Source of the DNA: Zeugodacus cucurbitae
Taxonomy: Eukaryota > Arthropoda > Insecta > Diptera > Tephritidae
Direction: 5' to 3'
Assembly (NCBI RefSeq): GCF_028554725.1
Contig: NC_071669.1
Coordinates: forward strand, 51,887,001-51,951,000
DNA: 64,000 nt
This document shows, piece after piece, positions 1-10,047 of this stretch. The translations under genes and the position numbers were made by a program. Under the pieces are notes generated by a model that did not search any database, was not told the origin of the DNA, and worked only from the letters and a program-made list of their open reading frames with translations. Positions within the stretch are counted from its first letter, which is position 1. Each line of letters begins with the position of its first letter.

Positions 1-732
1 TTTTACCCTTCGCTCTGCTGGCTATACGATTAACGATCAGCTGTTATACAGTTTTATTTTTGGTCTTCATGGTAAGATTCATCAGCTGAGAAAAACTTCA
101 TTTGTATGGTAAATCTTCTAAATCAGCGTTTTAATCGAGCAAAGGGCGGTTAATTGATCAATTAACTCCTGTGCGAAAAAGCTATAAGCGTCCGAACTTG
201 ATAAGTTCTTAAGTTTATACAACTGTGTTGTATACTCTATAAGTAAGGGCACTCTGAAGGCATTGCCATTAAATCGTGTCTAAAAATATACCTCATAGCT
301 CTAATTAGTGGTATGAAACTGATGTATTTGAGGAAGGAACCTTAATACTACGAATTAATATAAGATCTCAAATGATCTTCTTCTGCTAGAAAACACCCTA
401 AAATGACAGAGTCACAGAGCAGTAAATTTATTGTCATCAGAATTGATTATCAGTAATGGAACTTAATTGAATTCTAGATAATATTTCGGAATTCAGTTAT
501 CTTTGATTTGTTCCGATTTTCTTCCAAGATAACGCTCTTCTACATATATAGGAGAATTGATGAAATTACTGAAATAATTTCGGGAAAACGAAGTTTTCAT
601 TTTCGAAATATTTTTCTAACTTTACTCTTCCTGAATTAACTATAAGGATGCATAAAAAAATATATATTTTAATTATTTAACCTTTTTTTAACTCTGGTAC
701 TAATTATTTTTCACAATTTTCTACAATTCCAG
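1..732. other. AT-rich non-coding DNA, probably intron
   Basis: No convincing coding segment is visible. It ends in a pyrimidine-containing tract and AG at 731-732, the acceptor for the short open segment that follows, so it is probably the last intron of a gene whose earlier exons lie outside the window. Confidence 0.4.
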
Positions 733-819
733 GTGGTAAACTCACAAGATGACTCCATCCGTCAGAGTTCATCCTTCAATCGCTTGATGTACAGTGTATT
801 GGGTGCGTCGGAGTACTAA
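733..819 (+). CDS. Probable terminal coding exon of an unidentified gene
   Basis: After a good acceptor (ttctacaattccag ending at 732) there are 28 open codons and a TAA at 817-819. The encoded tail is polar and serine-rich (DDSIRQSSS) and then reads FNRLMYSVLGASEY, which looks like a real C-terminus rather than random translation. The 3' flank is AT-rich with several AATAAA-like signals between about 900 and 1260, as expected of a 3' UTR. I do not recognise the protein. No upstream exon is visible in the first 730 bases, so the rest of the gene should lie to the left. A chance open segment cannot be excluded because it is short. Confidence 0.5.
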   Translation: MVNSQDDSIRQSSSFNRLMYSVLGASEY

Positions 820-1655
820 GTTCTATAAATGTCAACCAAATATGTTTCAAATACGAGTGAGCCCAACGATGTATCCGAAACAACAAACAACAACAAAAAC
901 CAAATAAAACAGAACAACATAAATAATGGTAGCCTTAAAAAATGTCATAATTCAATTATAACGAAAATGTTTTTTTTTTTTGGAAAAAAAACAAAAACAA
1001 ATTGTCAGTACATCCAAGCAAATAAATAAGTGAATCTTCGTATACTTAATATTATAACATTATAATCATTATAAAAGTAAATTATCTAACATTAACAAAA
1101 CCGTAAGGAATACATACATATAAATAGCAAAGTTCTATCAATTGCAAAATATAAGTTTTATAATAATAAAAAAAAAATAATACGAAATATACAAACCGAA
1201 ATTGTGCACAAATTAATAAGTTAAAATTTAAAATAAAAAAATAAAAAAAAAGAACTGTAATAAGTGTATTAGGCGATTCAAAATTATTTAAAATAAAATA
1301 ACGAAAAAACTCAAAATCGGTGAATTGTTTAATATATTATTTGCGTAAATCTAAATGAAATACTAACTTTATTCAAGAATGTATTTTATTAAAACTTTAG
1401 CATGGTAAATTTCAGAAAAACATTGAGTGTTTCTAGTCTATGGAAATGGAGAATTCACGTGGCCGTGTAGGTCTGTTGTCGTTCGATTTCGTATCGTTGA
1501 CTTGTTGAGCGTGAATTTTTCATTTCACTGCAATTTGCAAGCATAAAACTTAACCTTAAATTTACAAAAATCATTTATAAAATATAGTGCTAATAAAATA
1601 AATAAAATTAATTTTCATTGGACTGGAGAATTTCTATATTTTTTTTTTTAAATCA
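820..1655. other. Very AT-rich stretch, possible 3' UTR then intergenic
   Basis: Long A runs and AATAAA-like hexamers occur here and no reading frame looks coding. The first part is probably the 3' UTR of the exon at 733-819. Confidence 0.35.
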
Positions 1656-1740
1656 AGATTTGTAGGCCAGAAAGCCACACATAGACCAATTTTGGTTCTT
1701 TGCGATAGCAGATGAAGTGCCGTCACGTAATCACTAAAAT
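1656..1740 (+). repeat. Short dispersed repeat, copy 1
   Basis: About 70 bases starting near 'ggccagaaagccacacatag' match a second copy at 54095-54175 with scattered substitutions. Both share 'aaagccac', 'catagacca', a 'gcgata' core and 'taccgtcac' or a one-base variant. The family is not recognised. It could be part of a retrotransposon UTR. Confidence 0.55.
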
Positions 1741-1807
1741 ATAAAAAATTTGTATATAATACATTACAAGCTCTTGATCTCCAAGCTGGACTTATAAGAC
1801 TCACAAA

Positions 1808-1950
1808 TCTATACTAGTATTATAAAGAGGAAAGATTTATATGAATGTTTGAAATGAATAAACTCATAAACTACTGTGCCGATTTCAAAAATTCTTTAAC
1901 CATTGGAAAACTACATTCACCCCGAGTAACATAGGCTATATTTATTGCTA
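1808..1950 (+). mobile_element. Helitron-type 5' terminus, fragment
   Basis: The segment begins TCTATACTAGTATTATAAAG directly after an A. This closely matches the 5' end of the Helitron at 37586-39115 (TCTATACTAATATTATAAAG). It continues into a 'ctactgtgccgatttcaaaa' region typical of such elements. No CTAG terminus was found close downstream, so it appears to be a solitary 5' fragment. Confidence 0.55.
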
Positions 1951-2490
1951 GACTCTCAACTTTCAGGAATTAGTTCCCAGGTGAGGGTATCAAAAAGACT
2001 CCGTGATGAAGAATCTTAATCTGAAACTGAAAATCGCTTCGTAAAAATATAAAGAGAAGTCGATCTCGTTATTCTTTCATTATACTACAAGAACAGTCTG
2101 TAAAATGATCGTACTAATCTTTTATAGTTTTCTCGTATGGAAATTCTGATTACCGCTAATTTCATCTTCGCAGTTTTTAAGTAAATCTATTTCCAAGAAA
2201 CTTACATTGAATTAATTACGAGATTTTAAAGATCTCTTTTTAGCAAATGTAATTTTTCGATGGTAATCTTATAATGGTTAGGGGTGCGTTCTTTCAATTC
2301 ATAGAAATTTGGTATCTAACAACTTTAAAATGATCGTTTTCTAACAGTCCCTTCTTAGAAATGTGACTCCTAAAAATTCTCGGTTATTCGAAAGTACCAA
2401 AAGTTTATAGAATCCCCATAGTAATGATATAACTGTAAGATGTATTGTACATAGAAGTGGAAAGCTCGGTTAAATATCTATAAAAACCTG
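1951..2490. other. Non-coding AT-rich DNA
   Basis: No gene, repeat terminus or RNA gene was recognised. Confidence 0.4.
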
Positions 2491-2513
2491 TATATATATA
2501 TATATATATATAT
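2491..2513. repeat. (TA)n microsatellite
   Basis: An uninterrupted run of alternating T and A directly abuts the 3' end of the RTE-like copy that follows. It may be that element's simple-sequence tail. Confidence 0.8.
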
Positions 2514-2514
2514 T

Positions 2515-3050
2515 TGGCGTAGAAACCGCTTTAAGTGATTATAGCCGAATCCACCAGAGCGCGCCACTCATTCCTCCTTTTTGCTTTTTGGCGCCAACTG
2601 GAAACACCAAGTGAAGCCAGGTCACTTTGCACTTGGTCTTTCCACCGGAGTGGAGGTCGTCCTCTTCCGCGGCTTCCAGCGGGTACTGCATCGAATACTT
2701 TCAGAGCTGGAGTGTTTTCTTCCATCCGTACAACATGACCTAGCCAGCGTAGCCGCTGTCTTTTTATTCGCTGAACTATGTCAATGTCGTCATATAAATC
2801 GTACAGCTCATCGTTCCATCGTCATATGTATAAGTTCACGCAAGTGAGGAAAGTTTCTGATTGCCATTTACTTGGGAGTGGCCAAGAACGATTCTTTTGC
2901 ATATGACTCAAGCAGCTCACGATTTCCGGTTTTAGACCAAGTATCCCCTGGGTAGCTAACAGACATCCGTTTGGAGGCTAGCTCATGTGAGAAGGCGAAG
3001 CCCGCTTCTGCGGTTGTGCGTAGGGCTTGGGACCCACCACATAAAAAAAG
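2515..3050 (-). mobile_element. RTE-like retrotransposon copy with inverted 5' end (twin priming)
   Basis: Positions 2515-2821 are the reverse complement of the 3' end of the element that is complete at 46817-50083, including the tail of its reading frame (KVFDAVPAGSRGRGRPPLRW). Near 2822 the orientation switches. Positions 2822-3050 carry the same family's 5' terminus and 5' UTR in the plus orientation, from 'catatgta' through 'gggcttgggacccacca'. A short 3' segment joined head-on to the extreme 5' terminus is the product expected when the second target strand primes on the element RNA and copies to its 5' end. No clear TSD was found. A nested insertion of two fragments is the alternative. 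Confidence 0.75.
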
Positions 3051-3054
3051 TGCT

Positions 3055-3111
3055 AAATGGTTCCAACAAGACGGGCCATACAACGTGTGTAACGATTTCA
3101 TTATAGAGATC
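3055..3111 (+). pseudogene. Possible transposase relic (FQQDG motif)
   Basis: The frame starting at 3055 reads KWFQQDGP, resembling the second catalytic-aspartate block of Tc1/mariner transposases (compare MWFQQDGA in the copies at 18878 and 35714). The jockey-like insertion interrupts the sequence just downstream. Only this block is recognisable. Confidence 0.35.
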
Positions 3112-3123
3112 AACTTTTGGAGC
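3112..3123. repeat. Target-site duplication, left copy
   Basis: AACTTTTGGAGC here is repeated exactly at 5221-5232, directly after the poly(A) of the jockey-like element. Confidence 0.9.
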
Positions 3124-5220
3124 AAAAAACGAACTGGTTAAAATACAAAAAATATGTGAGTAGCCACATTAATATTGATGTAAAAATAGATACAGAAAGA
3201 GATATTGATGAAGGTATAAGAGAATTTAATGATGTAATATCAAATGCAGCTGTCATAGCAACACCAAACATAAGCAATAAACTGATTATCCGCAGAAAAC
3301 TCACTAATAATGAAATAGAAAAGCTTGTAAATGAAAAAAGGCGAGCTAGACGTGAATGGCAGTTAAATCGCTCCCCTTCTACTCAGCTGCAACTAAAATA
3401 TGCTGTACGAAAACTAAAAACAGCGCTTAAACGTGAGGAAGAATACCACACTCACAATTATATAAAGAAACTGTGTCCAAATTCAAACAAAGGAAATTCT
3501 CTTTGGAAAGCCCAAAAGTCAATGAAGCCTCCAGTCGACTCCAACTTGCCTATAAGAGGCTTGGGTGGAAACTGGGCAAGAAGTGACGAGGATAAGGCAA
3601 ATTGTTTCGCAAATCACCTAGAAAAGGTATTTCAACCTAATTGCCCAAAGAACAGCTTTAAGCTGCCAATCATCTCCAATAGCGCTAACGAGTCGCTTGG
3701 GTCTATTCAAACGTCATCTTCTGAAATTATTAAAATCATAAAAGAGCTGAATCCTAAAAAGTCGGCAGGACACGATAAAATTACTCCAAAAATGCTAATT
3801 GAGTTACCAAATATTGCTTTAACAGTACTCTCCTTGCTCTTTAACGCTATTCTCAGTTTCGGATACTATCCAAGTTCATGGAAAAAGTCGCAGATCATCA
3901 TGATAGAGAAACCAGGTAAAGACTTGACACAGCCGTCTTCATACAGACCAATCAGTCTTCTACCCTGTCTTTCTAAAATATTTGAAAAAGTGTTACTATC
4001 AAAGATGTCTCCTTTCCTCCTTGAAAATAATGTAATACCAACGCACCAATTCGGTTTTCGTGCAAAACATGGCACTGTAGAACAAGTAAATAGAATTACT
4101 AACGAAATCAGAAGGGCGTTCGAGTATAGAGAGTACTGTTCTGCTATATTTCTAGATATGGCTCAGGCGTTCGATAAAGTGTGGCATGACGGGCTTTTAT
4201 ATAAGATTAAAAAAAGCTTACCTCTCGAAATGCATAAAATTTTGGAGTCTTATTTAAAAAATAGAAAGTTTACTGTCAAAGTAGGAGACTTCATATCTGA
4301 AGAACGACCAATAAGAGCTGGTGTACCTCAGGGCAGTGTTTTAGGGCCAACTCTATACATAATATATACAGCAGATCTTCCAACAGCTAGTAATATTTTG
4401 ACATCAACTTTTGCGGATGACACAGCTTTAGTGAGCCGAAACAAATGCCCAATTATAGCATCGAAAGTATTAGCAGCGCATTTGATTTTTGACGAAGAAT
4501 GGCTAGCAAACTGGCGTATAAATGTAAACGAACAGAAGTGCAAGCATGTTACATTTTCTCTAAGACCAAAAACGTGTCCGGCAGTTAAAATGAATAATAT
4601 TTTAGTACCCCAAGCGACTGAAGTAACATATCTTGGTATTCACTTGGATAGAAGGCTCACGTGGAGAAAACACATATCGAGCAAAATAACCTGCATGAAG
4701 ATAAGAGCAGCACATTTAAATTGGCTTTTAAATAAAAATTCAAAACTTAGCCTAGACAACAAAGTTCTATTATACAACGCGGTCATAAAGCCGATTTGGA
4801 TGTACGGCATCCAACTGTGGGGTACGACCTGTGCAACCAATATCGATATAATTCAGAGATTCCAATCAAAAATGCTTAGAACAATCACGTGCTCACCATG
4901 GTATATGCGTAATGAAAATATCCATAAAGATCTTGGTATTCTCATGGTAAAGAAAGAAGTAGAGAACAGCAGAAATAAATATTTGTCCAAACTCCGCGAT
5001 CACCCAAACCCATTGGCTAATGCTTTATTACATTCTTGTAATCAATCACGTCTAAAAAGAAGAGATATGCCAGCACACTGAGGAGCAACGTTTCACCAAA
5101 ACAACTCAATCAATTGGTTGAGCTTGTCTAGTTTTAATTAGAATTAAGATTTTATAACTTATTGTTAGGCTCCAAAGAGCAGATTCAATAAATAAAGAAT
5201 TATATGAAAAAAAAAAAAAA
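3124..5220 (+). mobile_element. Jockey-like non-LTR retrotransposon, 5'-truncated
   Basis: This 2.1-kb insertion has exact boundaries. A perfect 12-bp TSD (AACTTTTGGAGC) lies at 3112-3123 and 5221-5232, and the 3' end is a poly(A) run (about 5206-5220) preceded by AATAAA-type signals. The endonuclease part is absent, so reverse transcription stopped early. The remaining ORF is uninterrupted, which suggests a fairly recent insertion. Assignment to the jockey group rests on the RT motifs and the poly(A) tail. Confidence 0.92.
3126..5081 (+). CDS. Reverse transcriptase ORF of jockey-like element (5' partial)
   Basis: About 650 codons are open to the TGA at 5079-5081. Recognisable blocks in order are YRPISLLPCLSKIFEKVLL, the thumb-proximal QFGFRAKHGT, motif A FLDMAQAFDKVWHDGLLYKI, motif B GVPQGSVLGPTLY and the catalytic motif C TFADDTALVS with both aspartates. 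A C-terminal region with LYNAVIKPIWMYGIQLWG follows, as is normal for jockey, Doc and X-type elements. The N-terminal AP-type endonuclease is missing because the element is 5'-truncated. No initiator ATG lies near the start, because the open frame runs in from flanking DNA. The ORF cannot act autonomously without an endonuclease, although the RT motifs look intact. Confidence 0.9.
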   Translation, partial: KTNWLKYKKYVSSHINIDVKIDTERDIDEGIREFNDVISNAAVIATPNISNKLIIRRKLTNNEIEKLVNEKRRARREWQLNRSPSTQLQLKYAVRKLKTALKREEEYHTHNYIKKLCPNSNKGNSLWKAQKSMKPPVDSNLPIRGLGGNWARSDEDKANCFANHLEKVFQPNCPKNSFKLPIISNSANESLGSIQTSSSEIIKIIKELNPKKSAGHDKITPKMLIELPNIALTVLSLLFNAILSFGYYPSSWKKSQIIMIEKPGKDLTQPSSYRPISLLPCLSKIFEKVLLSKMSPFLLENNVIPTHQFGFRAKHGTVEQVNRITNEIRRAFEYREYCSAIFLDMAQAFDKVWHDGLLYKIKKSLPLEMHKILESYLKNRKFTVKVGDFISEERPIRAGVPQGSVLGPTLYIIYTADLPTASNILTSTFADDTALVSRNKCPIIASKVLAAHLIFDEEWLANWRINVNEQKCKHVTFSLRPKTCPAVKMNNILVPQATEVTYLGIHLDRRLTWRKHISSKITCMKIRAAHLNWLLNKNSKLSLDNKVLLYNAVIKPIWMYGIQLWGTTCATNIDIIQRFQSKMLRTITCSPWYMRNENIHKDLGILMVKKEVENSRNKYLSKLRDHPNPLANALLHSCNQSRLKRRDMPAH

Positions 5221-5232
5221 AACTTTTGGAGC
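5221..5232. repeat. Target-site duplication, right copy
   Basis: Exact 12-bp copy of 3112-3123. Confidence 0.9.
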
Positions 5233-5545
5233 TCGAACCATTTCAAGTACATTATCAATCAACTGGACACGTACATGGGTCATGTAATTTGTCCCTGTTG
5301 GACAAGTTTTTATGAAGGTACCTTATGACAATGGTCTATGTTGATTGAGGCCAGTGAAAAATGATAAAAAATTAGTCCAAAAAGGTGACTTTTACATGTC
5401 TTAGCTTTAATGTTTATCCTGTGATTCCGTTCAGGCTCTGAATACCATAAAATCTACCAAGAAATATAGTAAAAATTTTGGTAATTTCATTAATTTTCGT
5501 AGGTTCTAGGTATTTGGAATAGTCCTATTCCTATAAAAATATTCG

Positions 5546-5653
5546 CCAGACATGACATCTTGCGACTTTTTCCTATTTCCAAGAATAAAGGGCGGTCGTT
5601 TTACAAGCATAAGAGAAATCGCTGAAAGAGTCAAAGATTATCTCAAAAAGTGA
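5546..5653 (+). pseudogene. Mariner transposase C-terminal relic
   Basis: The frame starting at 5546 reads PDMTSCDFFLFPRIKGGRF and runs to VKDYLKK before TGA at 5651-5653. This is the third catalytic-aspartate block (SCDFFLFP) and the C-terminus typical of mariner-family transposases. Nothing upstream in frame supports a complete gene, so it is a decayed fragment. It is probably not the same element as the FQQDG relic at 3055, because the spacing left after removing the jockey insertion is about 125 codons, far too long. Confidence 0.65.
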
Positions 5654-5841
5654 ATTTTAGAAATATTTCCATGATTTGAAGCAGCGGTGACATAGATGCA
5701 TAATATCGAATGGGGGCAATTTAGATCGACGAATTAACAAATACTTTTTTTTTTCAAAAAACAAAATAGATATATTTTAAAGGTATCGTTAAATCATTTC
5801 TGAGAAGGATCCATACCATATGCATCCCTGGATAAACTTAA

Positions 5842-6292
5842 GTGGTTACATGGGTTTCGTGGGTTTCAAAAATCGATTTTTTGTTTGGCATATTAATATC
5901 TACAAAATCTCAAGACAACCAGTCGATCCAAATAATAGTTTCGGAGATACAGCCTTTGGAAGGTGTGGGCTTCAAGTCAAGTACTATTGTTACTCAAAAC
6001 TTTAAACGCGTTTTTCTCGGAACCATGTTTTCAAAGTCGGTTGTCAAATGTTCTCGAAAACTACTTAACCGATCTTGATGAAATTTTTCATATGTGTTCG
6101 AGATACAATTTACTCGTGCTTGAACAAAGGATTTAATTTTTTTTTTTTCAATTACAACTATTAAAAAAAAAAAACAAAATGTCATGCAAATTTGGCCGAT
6201 TTCTTATTTTTTGAATTAAATAAATAGTTTTTTACATAGAAAAAAATATTGAAAATAGGTAATTTTTTATGCGACAAAACCCATGTAACCCC
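5842..6292. mobile_element. TTAA-flanked MITE with ~22-bp terminal inverted repeats
   Basis: TTAA lies at 5838-5841 and 6293-6296. The ends are inverted repeats: the left begins GTGGTTACATGGGTTTCGTG and the right, read inward, GGGGTTACATGGGTTTTGTC, with three mismatches in 20. The interior (451 bp in all) has no coding capacity. TTAA duplication points to piggyBac-type mobilisation, which I infer from target choice only. An internal block near 6000-6090 resembles part of the MITE at 45059-45774. Confidence 0.75.
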
Positions 6293-6296
6293 TTAA

Positions 6297-7511
6297 AGCA
6301 TATTGGTTTGATGCACAACCGTAGTGTTATTCTAGTTATTTTTGAAGAGATCAAGAAGAGAAGAGATTTTGACCCTCACCTCATATGGAAATAGTCATGT
6401 ACTTAGTAACTAGACTGAAGATAAGTGTATCTTCAAATATAGATCCAAGGCCCACTAATTTACAAAAAAACAATGGATACAAGTATGTGCCTGAGGTAAG
6501 TGTATATAATAACAAACTACAGTGAATATATATTTTATTACTTTACCATTATCAACTGATCTCTAGAGCTACTGTTCAACACAAAAGCAAAATTTATTTT
6601 TCCTTGGCCATAACGTAAATTTACAGAGTCATTTGACTTCCCTGATAGGTTTATACCAAACAATATTGTAGTACGGTAGCTTGTGTGTAATTTGGCCAAA
6701 TAATGTAGTTTACTAAGAAAACTAAAAGAAATTAGTAAATTACTTTCATATATACCATGCACATACACACATACATTCCACTTTTTATAACGTTAAGTTT
6801 TACGATCATAACACGTATTTGTATTTATGTATGTGTATAAAGTAGCCCAAAAATTACATACATACATACATATACACAAAAAAAGGGAAAAAAGTTGCTG
6901 ATTATTCAAGCAAAACTATAAACAATAGTAGCCGTTCGATTCGCATGCATGGAAAAAGTGCTGTGAAATTTAATTTGGGCACAGCATGAACCAGCCAAAA
7001 GAGGTGAAAAACAGTTAACCGAAATGAGTGGCATGAAAGCGAAATTTCAAGTTAAGTAAAATAATTAGAAATAGTAGGGGTTAGGGAAGCTCAATTTAAA
7101 AATAGACACACGAGACGGACAGACATGACAGACAAGCTGCACACGCCAATAAATCACGTTATCCATTAGATAATAACATTTTGGCCACCATAAACTCCCT
7201 CAGGCGATACGGTGCATTGTGGAAAAAGTTCACGTATAGAAGTGTGTATGTCTCTATGTATTTTTTATGTACATATGTTGGTATGCGCACATTTTATGAA
7301 TATACCTAAACAGCGCCGGTGCGGTAATTAGCCCGCCTCTGTTGCTGTCGATCGCCGGAGTTGTTGGAAATTTAGATGTTACAGCACAAAATGAATTTTT
7401 TCAGAGCCAAGTGCAGTGAATATTAATTATGGTAACGAGGAATGTGAAGAAGTTTGCTATACTGGTATAAATTAGTTACAATTAGCACTTAATTTTTACA
7501 TAATACATATA
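6297..7511. other. Non-coding intergenic DNA
   Basis: No coding exon was recognised. There are short ATAC/CATA repeats around 6760-6880. Confidence 0.4.
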
Positions 7512-8417
7512 ATCCCGCATATTCGTCATATACATATTATCCATTGAAAGTTGGAAACCCTAATATTAGGTTAGAAGCACCGATGTCCTCATGTCCTTGA
7601 TAACCTATGGTCCGATTTCGGCGATTTTTTGAAAGGGGCTGCCACACTATAAATGCAGTATTTATGCCAAGTTCTGTTCCGATAGTAGGCTTGGTTGTGA
7701 ACCGATACATATCATTGGGATGCAAGGAAAATATTACAAACCGAATTTTATTGAAATTGGTCGAGTAGTTTCGGAGATATGGTTTTGACCGATAAGTAGG
7801 CGGAGCCACACCCACTTAAAATTTTGTATACCAATTAGGGTCGAGCCCTCCTGTACCTTCTTTATAATGAAATTTAAGGTTTCCGGTGTTTTCCCTTGCT
7901 GAATTAAAGCATTTTTAGTAGTTTTCAACATAACCTTTGTATGGGAGGAGGGCGTGGTTATTATCCGATTTCCTCCATTTTTGGACTGTATAAGGTAATA
8001 CCTAAAAGAAACGATTCTAGAAAGCTTGGTTGATATTACGAGATATGTACAAAAAATTTAGTAGGAGGTGGGGCCACGCCCACTTTTCAAAAAAAAATTA
8101 CATCCAAATATGCTTCTCCATAGTGCAATCCTTTGTACCAAATTTCATTTACATAGCTTTCTGTATGGCTTAATGGCACTTTATGTGTTTTCGGTTTTCC
8201 TCAATTTGTGGCTGTGGCGGTGGTCCGTTTCAACCTTCCTATGGTGCCAAGAAACAAGTGTGCCAAGTTTCATCAAGATATCTTAATTTTTTTGGACAGA
8301 CAGACATCCTGATTTGGACTTTACTTTGCACCCTGATCACTTTGATATATATAACCTTATATCTAACTCGTTCAGTTTTAGGACTTACAAACAACCGTTA
8401 TGTGAACAAAACTATCA
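7512..8417 (+). repeat. Dispersed ~1-kb fly repeat, copy A
   Basis: It is collinear with copies at 52847-53918 (+) and 57165-58368 (-). Shared landmarks include 'tccattgaaagttggaaacc', 'tcggagatatggtttt' or close variants, 'tatgtgttttcggttt', 'gccaagtttcatcaag', 'accctgatcactttg' and 'acaaccgttatgtgaacaaa'. The outer ends present in the other copies are missing. No reading frame looks selected, so the ORFs here appear to be chance. Confidence 0.8.
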
Positions 8418-9445
8418 TGGAGATAATCCTGAGAGAATGAGTGATTTGACAGAGTATTGGATTAATTTCTTCGTACCCTTGCTGATAACAAGCTGTTTTT
8501 CAGTGTTGCTAAAGTATTAAAAATTAACCAGAGTGTTCTCACGATAATTGGTCTTATTAAAGAACTCTTCAATATCTGACCTCATCTGATTCAATATCTA
8601 AACTCCTCATAATCTAATCTCTCGAATAATCATAAAATAGAAAAAGACCAAAATTAAGTTTTAACTCTGTTTTTTTTTTTTTTGGAGATTTTTCGATGTT
8701 TTCTTTAATACTGCCATATATCTTGATTTCCATCGTACAAATCGTAGTAAGTACCAAATTATTATTATAATTATTAAGCAGTTTTGTGCTAGTTATTGCC
8801 CACACTTTTCGTTATTTCAATTGCGACAGGATTACAATGAGATAATAATTATTCAAAACCTCTCAAGGGTCCATTACGGTCGGTAATAATTAGCATACCT
8901 GTTCAGTACAACTTGTTGCATATTGTACATATAAGTAAATAAACGTTTAAACAATCAAATACGGTCAAAATGTGTCGAGCTCCAATTTCAATTGTCATTA
9001 CAGTGGACACACAATCTCCAATATCTTTCGTACAATTACTTAATCCAAACACATGTCATTAGGAAAGAGCGTAAATAAATAGAAGAAAGGTGTCGCTTAT
9101 ATACTTGTATATATGGATATATGTGTGTATTATGCATGAGTACATGAGTGCCGTTATGTCTATTAAGGCACGTTTATACTTGTATATATGTATTTATTGT
9201 CTACGTGAATTTGAACACTTTTGTGCGTGAGTCAAATATTGAAGTGAAATGTGAATGTTAAGATCAATCACAAGCAACGTTCATATATAGTATACATAGA
9301 TACCTGTTCAAAAACTCTCCAAAATTTCGTTTTGATTAATGATGGTCTTAAGGCCAGTGGAAAGCAAAATGTTTTCTTACTCCAAATAAAGCATAAGAAA
9401 TATTTTTTTTATCTAGCTGGATATCTAGTTTTGCTTTTTTTAATG
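8418..9445. other. Non-coding intergenic DNA
   Basis: AT-rich with ATAT/GTAT runs near 9100-9200. No gene was recognised. Confidence 0.4.
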
Positions 9446-9455
9446 GGTGGCAATG
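9446..9455. repeat. Target-site duplication, left copy
   Basis: GGTGGCAATG is repeated exactly at 10038-10047, bracketing the RTE-like fragment between them. Confidence 0.8.
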
Positions 9456-10037
9456 TATGTATGTAATTGGCGTTGAACCGTTTAGCCGGTAATAGCAGAA
9501 TCGATGAGAGCGCGCCACTCCTCTCTTTCCTTCGCTGTTCGGCGTCAGGTTGCTCTCCCCCTGGTCTCTCCAACGGCCTTCCCCTTCCTCGGCTTCCTCC
9601 GGCGGGTACTGCATCGAACACTTTCACGGCTGGAGTGTTTTCGTCCATTCGGACAACATGACCTAGCCAGCGTAGTCATTGTCTTTTTATTCGCTGAACT
9701 ATGTCAATGTCGTCGTATAACTCATACAGCTCATCTTTCCATCGTCCGCAGACGTTGCCAATGTTCTGAGGACTATAAATCTTGCGCAAAATTTTCTCTC
9801 GAAAACTCCTTCCAAGCTTCTGCACCATAAAGCAGGACGGGAATGATAAGTGACTTTTGTTTGATTTTGGTTCGTCGCGAGAGGACTTTACTTTTCAATT
9901 GCCTACTCAGTCCAAAGTAGCACCTGTTGGCAAGTATGATTCTGCGCTGGATTTCGAGGCTGACATTGTTCGTGTTGTTGATGCTGGTTCCCAGGTATAC
10001 AAAATTCTCTACGACTTCGAAGTTATGACTGTTAATA
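9456..10037 (-). mobile_element. RTE-like retrotransposon, 5'-truncated copy
   Basis: This 582-bp minus-strand copy covers the last part of the ORF and the 3' end of the element family complete at 46817-50083. Recognisable translation includes NFVYLGTSIN, RCYFGLSRQLKSKVLSRRTK and VLLYGAEAW, broken by frameshifts. A 10-bp TSD (GGTGGCAATG) flanks it. Next to the 3' end lies a CATA-like simple tail (9456-9467), as in other family members that end in short tandem repeats rather than poly(A). Confidence 0.85.
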
Positions 10038-10047
10038 GGTGGCAATG
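10038..10047. repeat. Target-site duplication, right copy
   Basis: Exact copy of 9446-9455. Confidence 0.8.

Noticed and set aside
3055..5653. One mariner transposase interrupted by the jockey-like insertion
   Set aside because: After removing the insertion, the FQQDG block and the SCDFFLFP block are about 125 codons apart, much more than any known spacing, so they are treated as separate relics.
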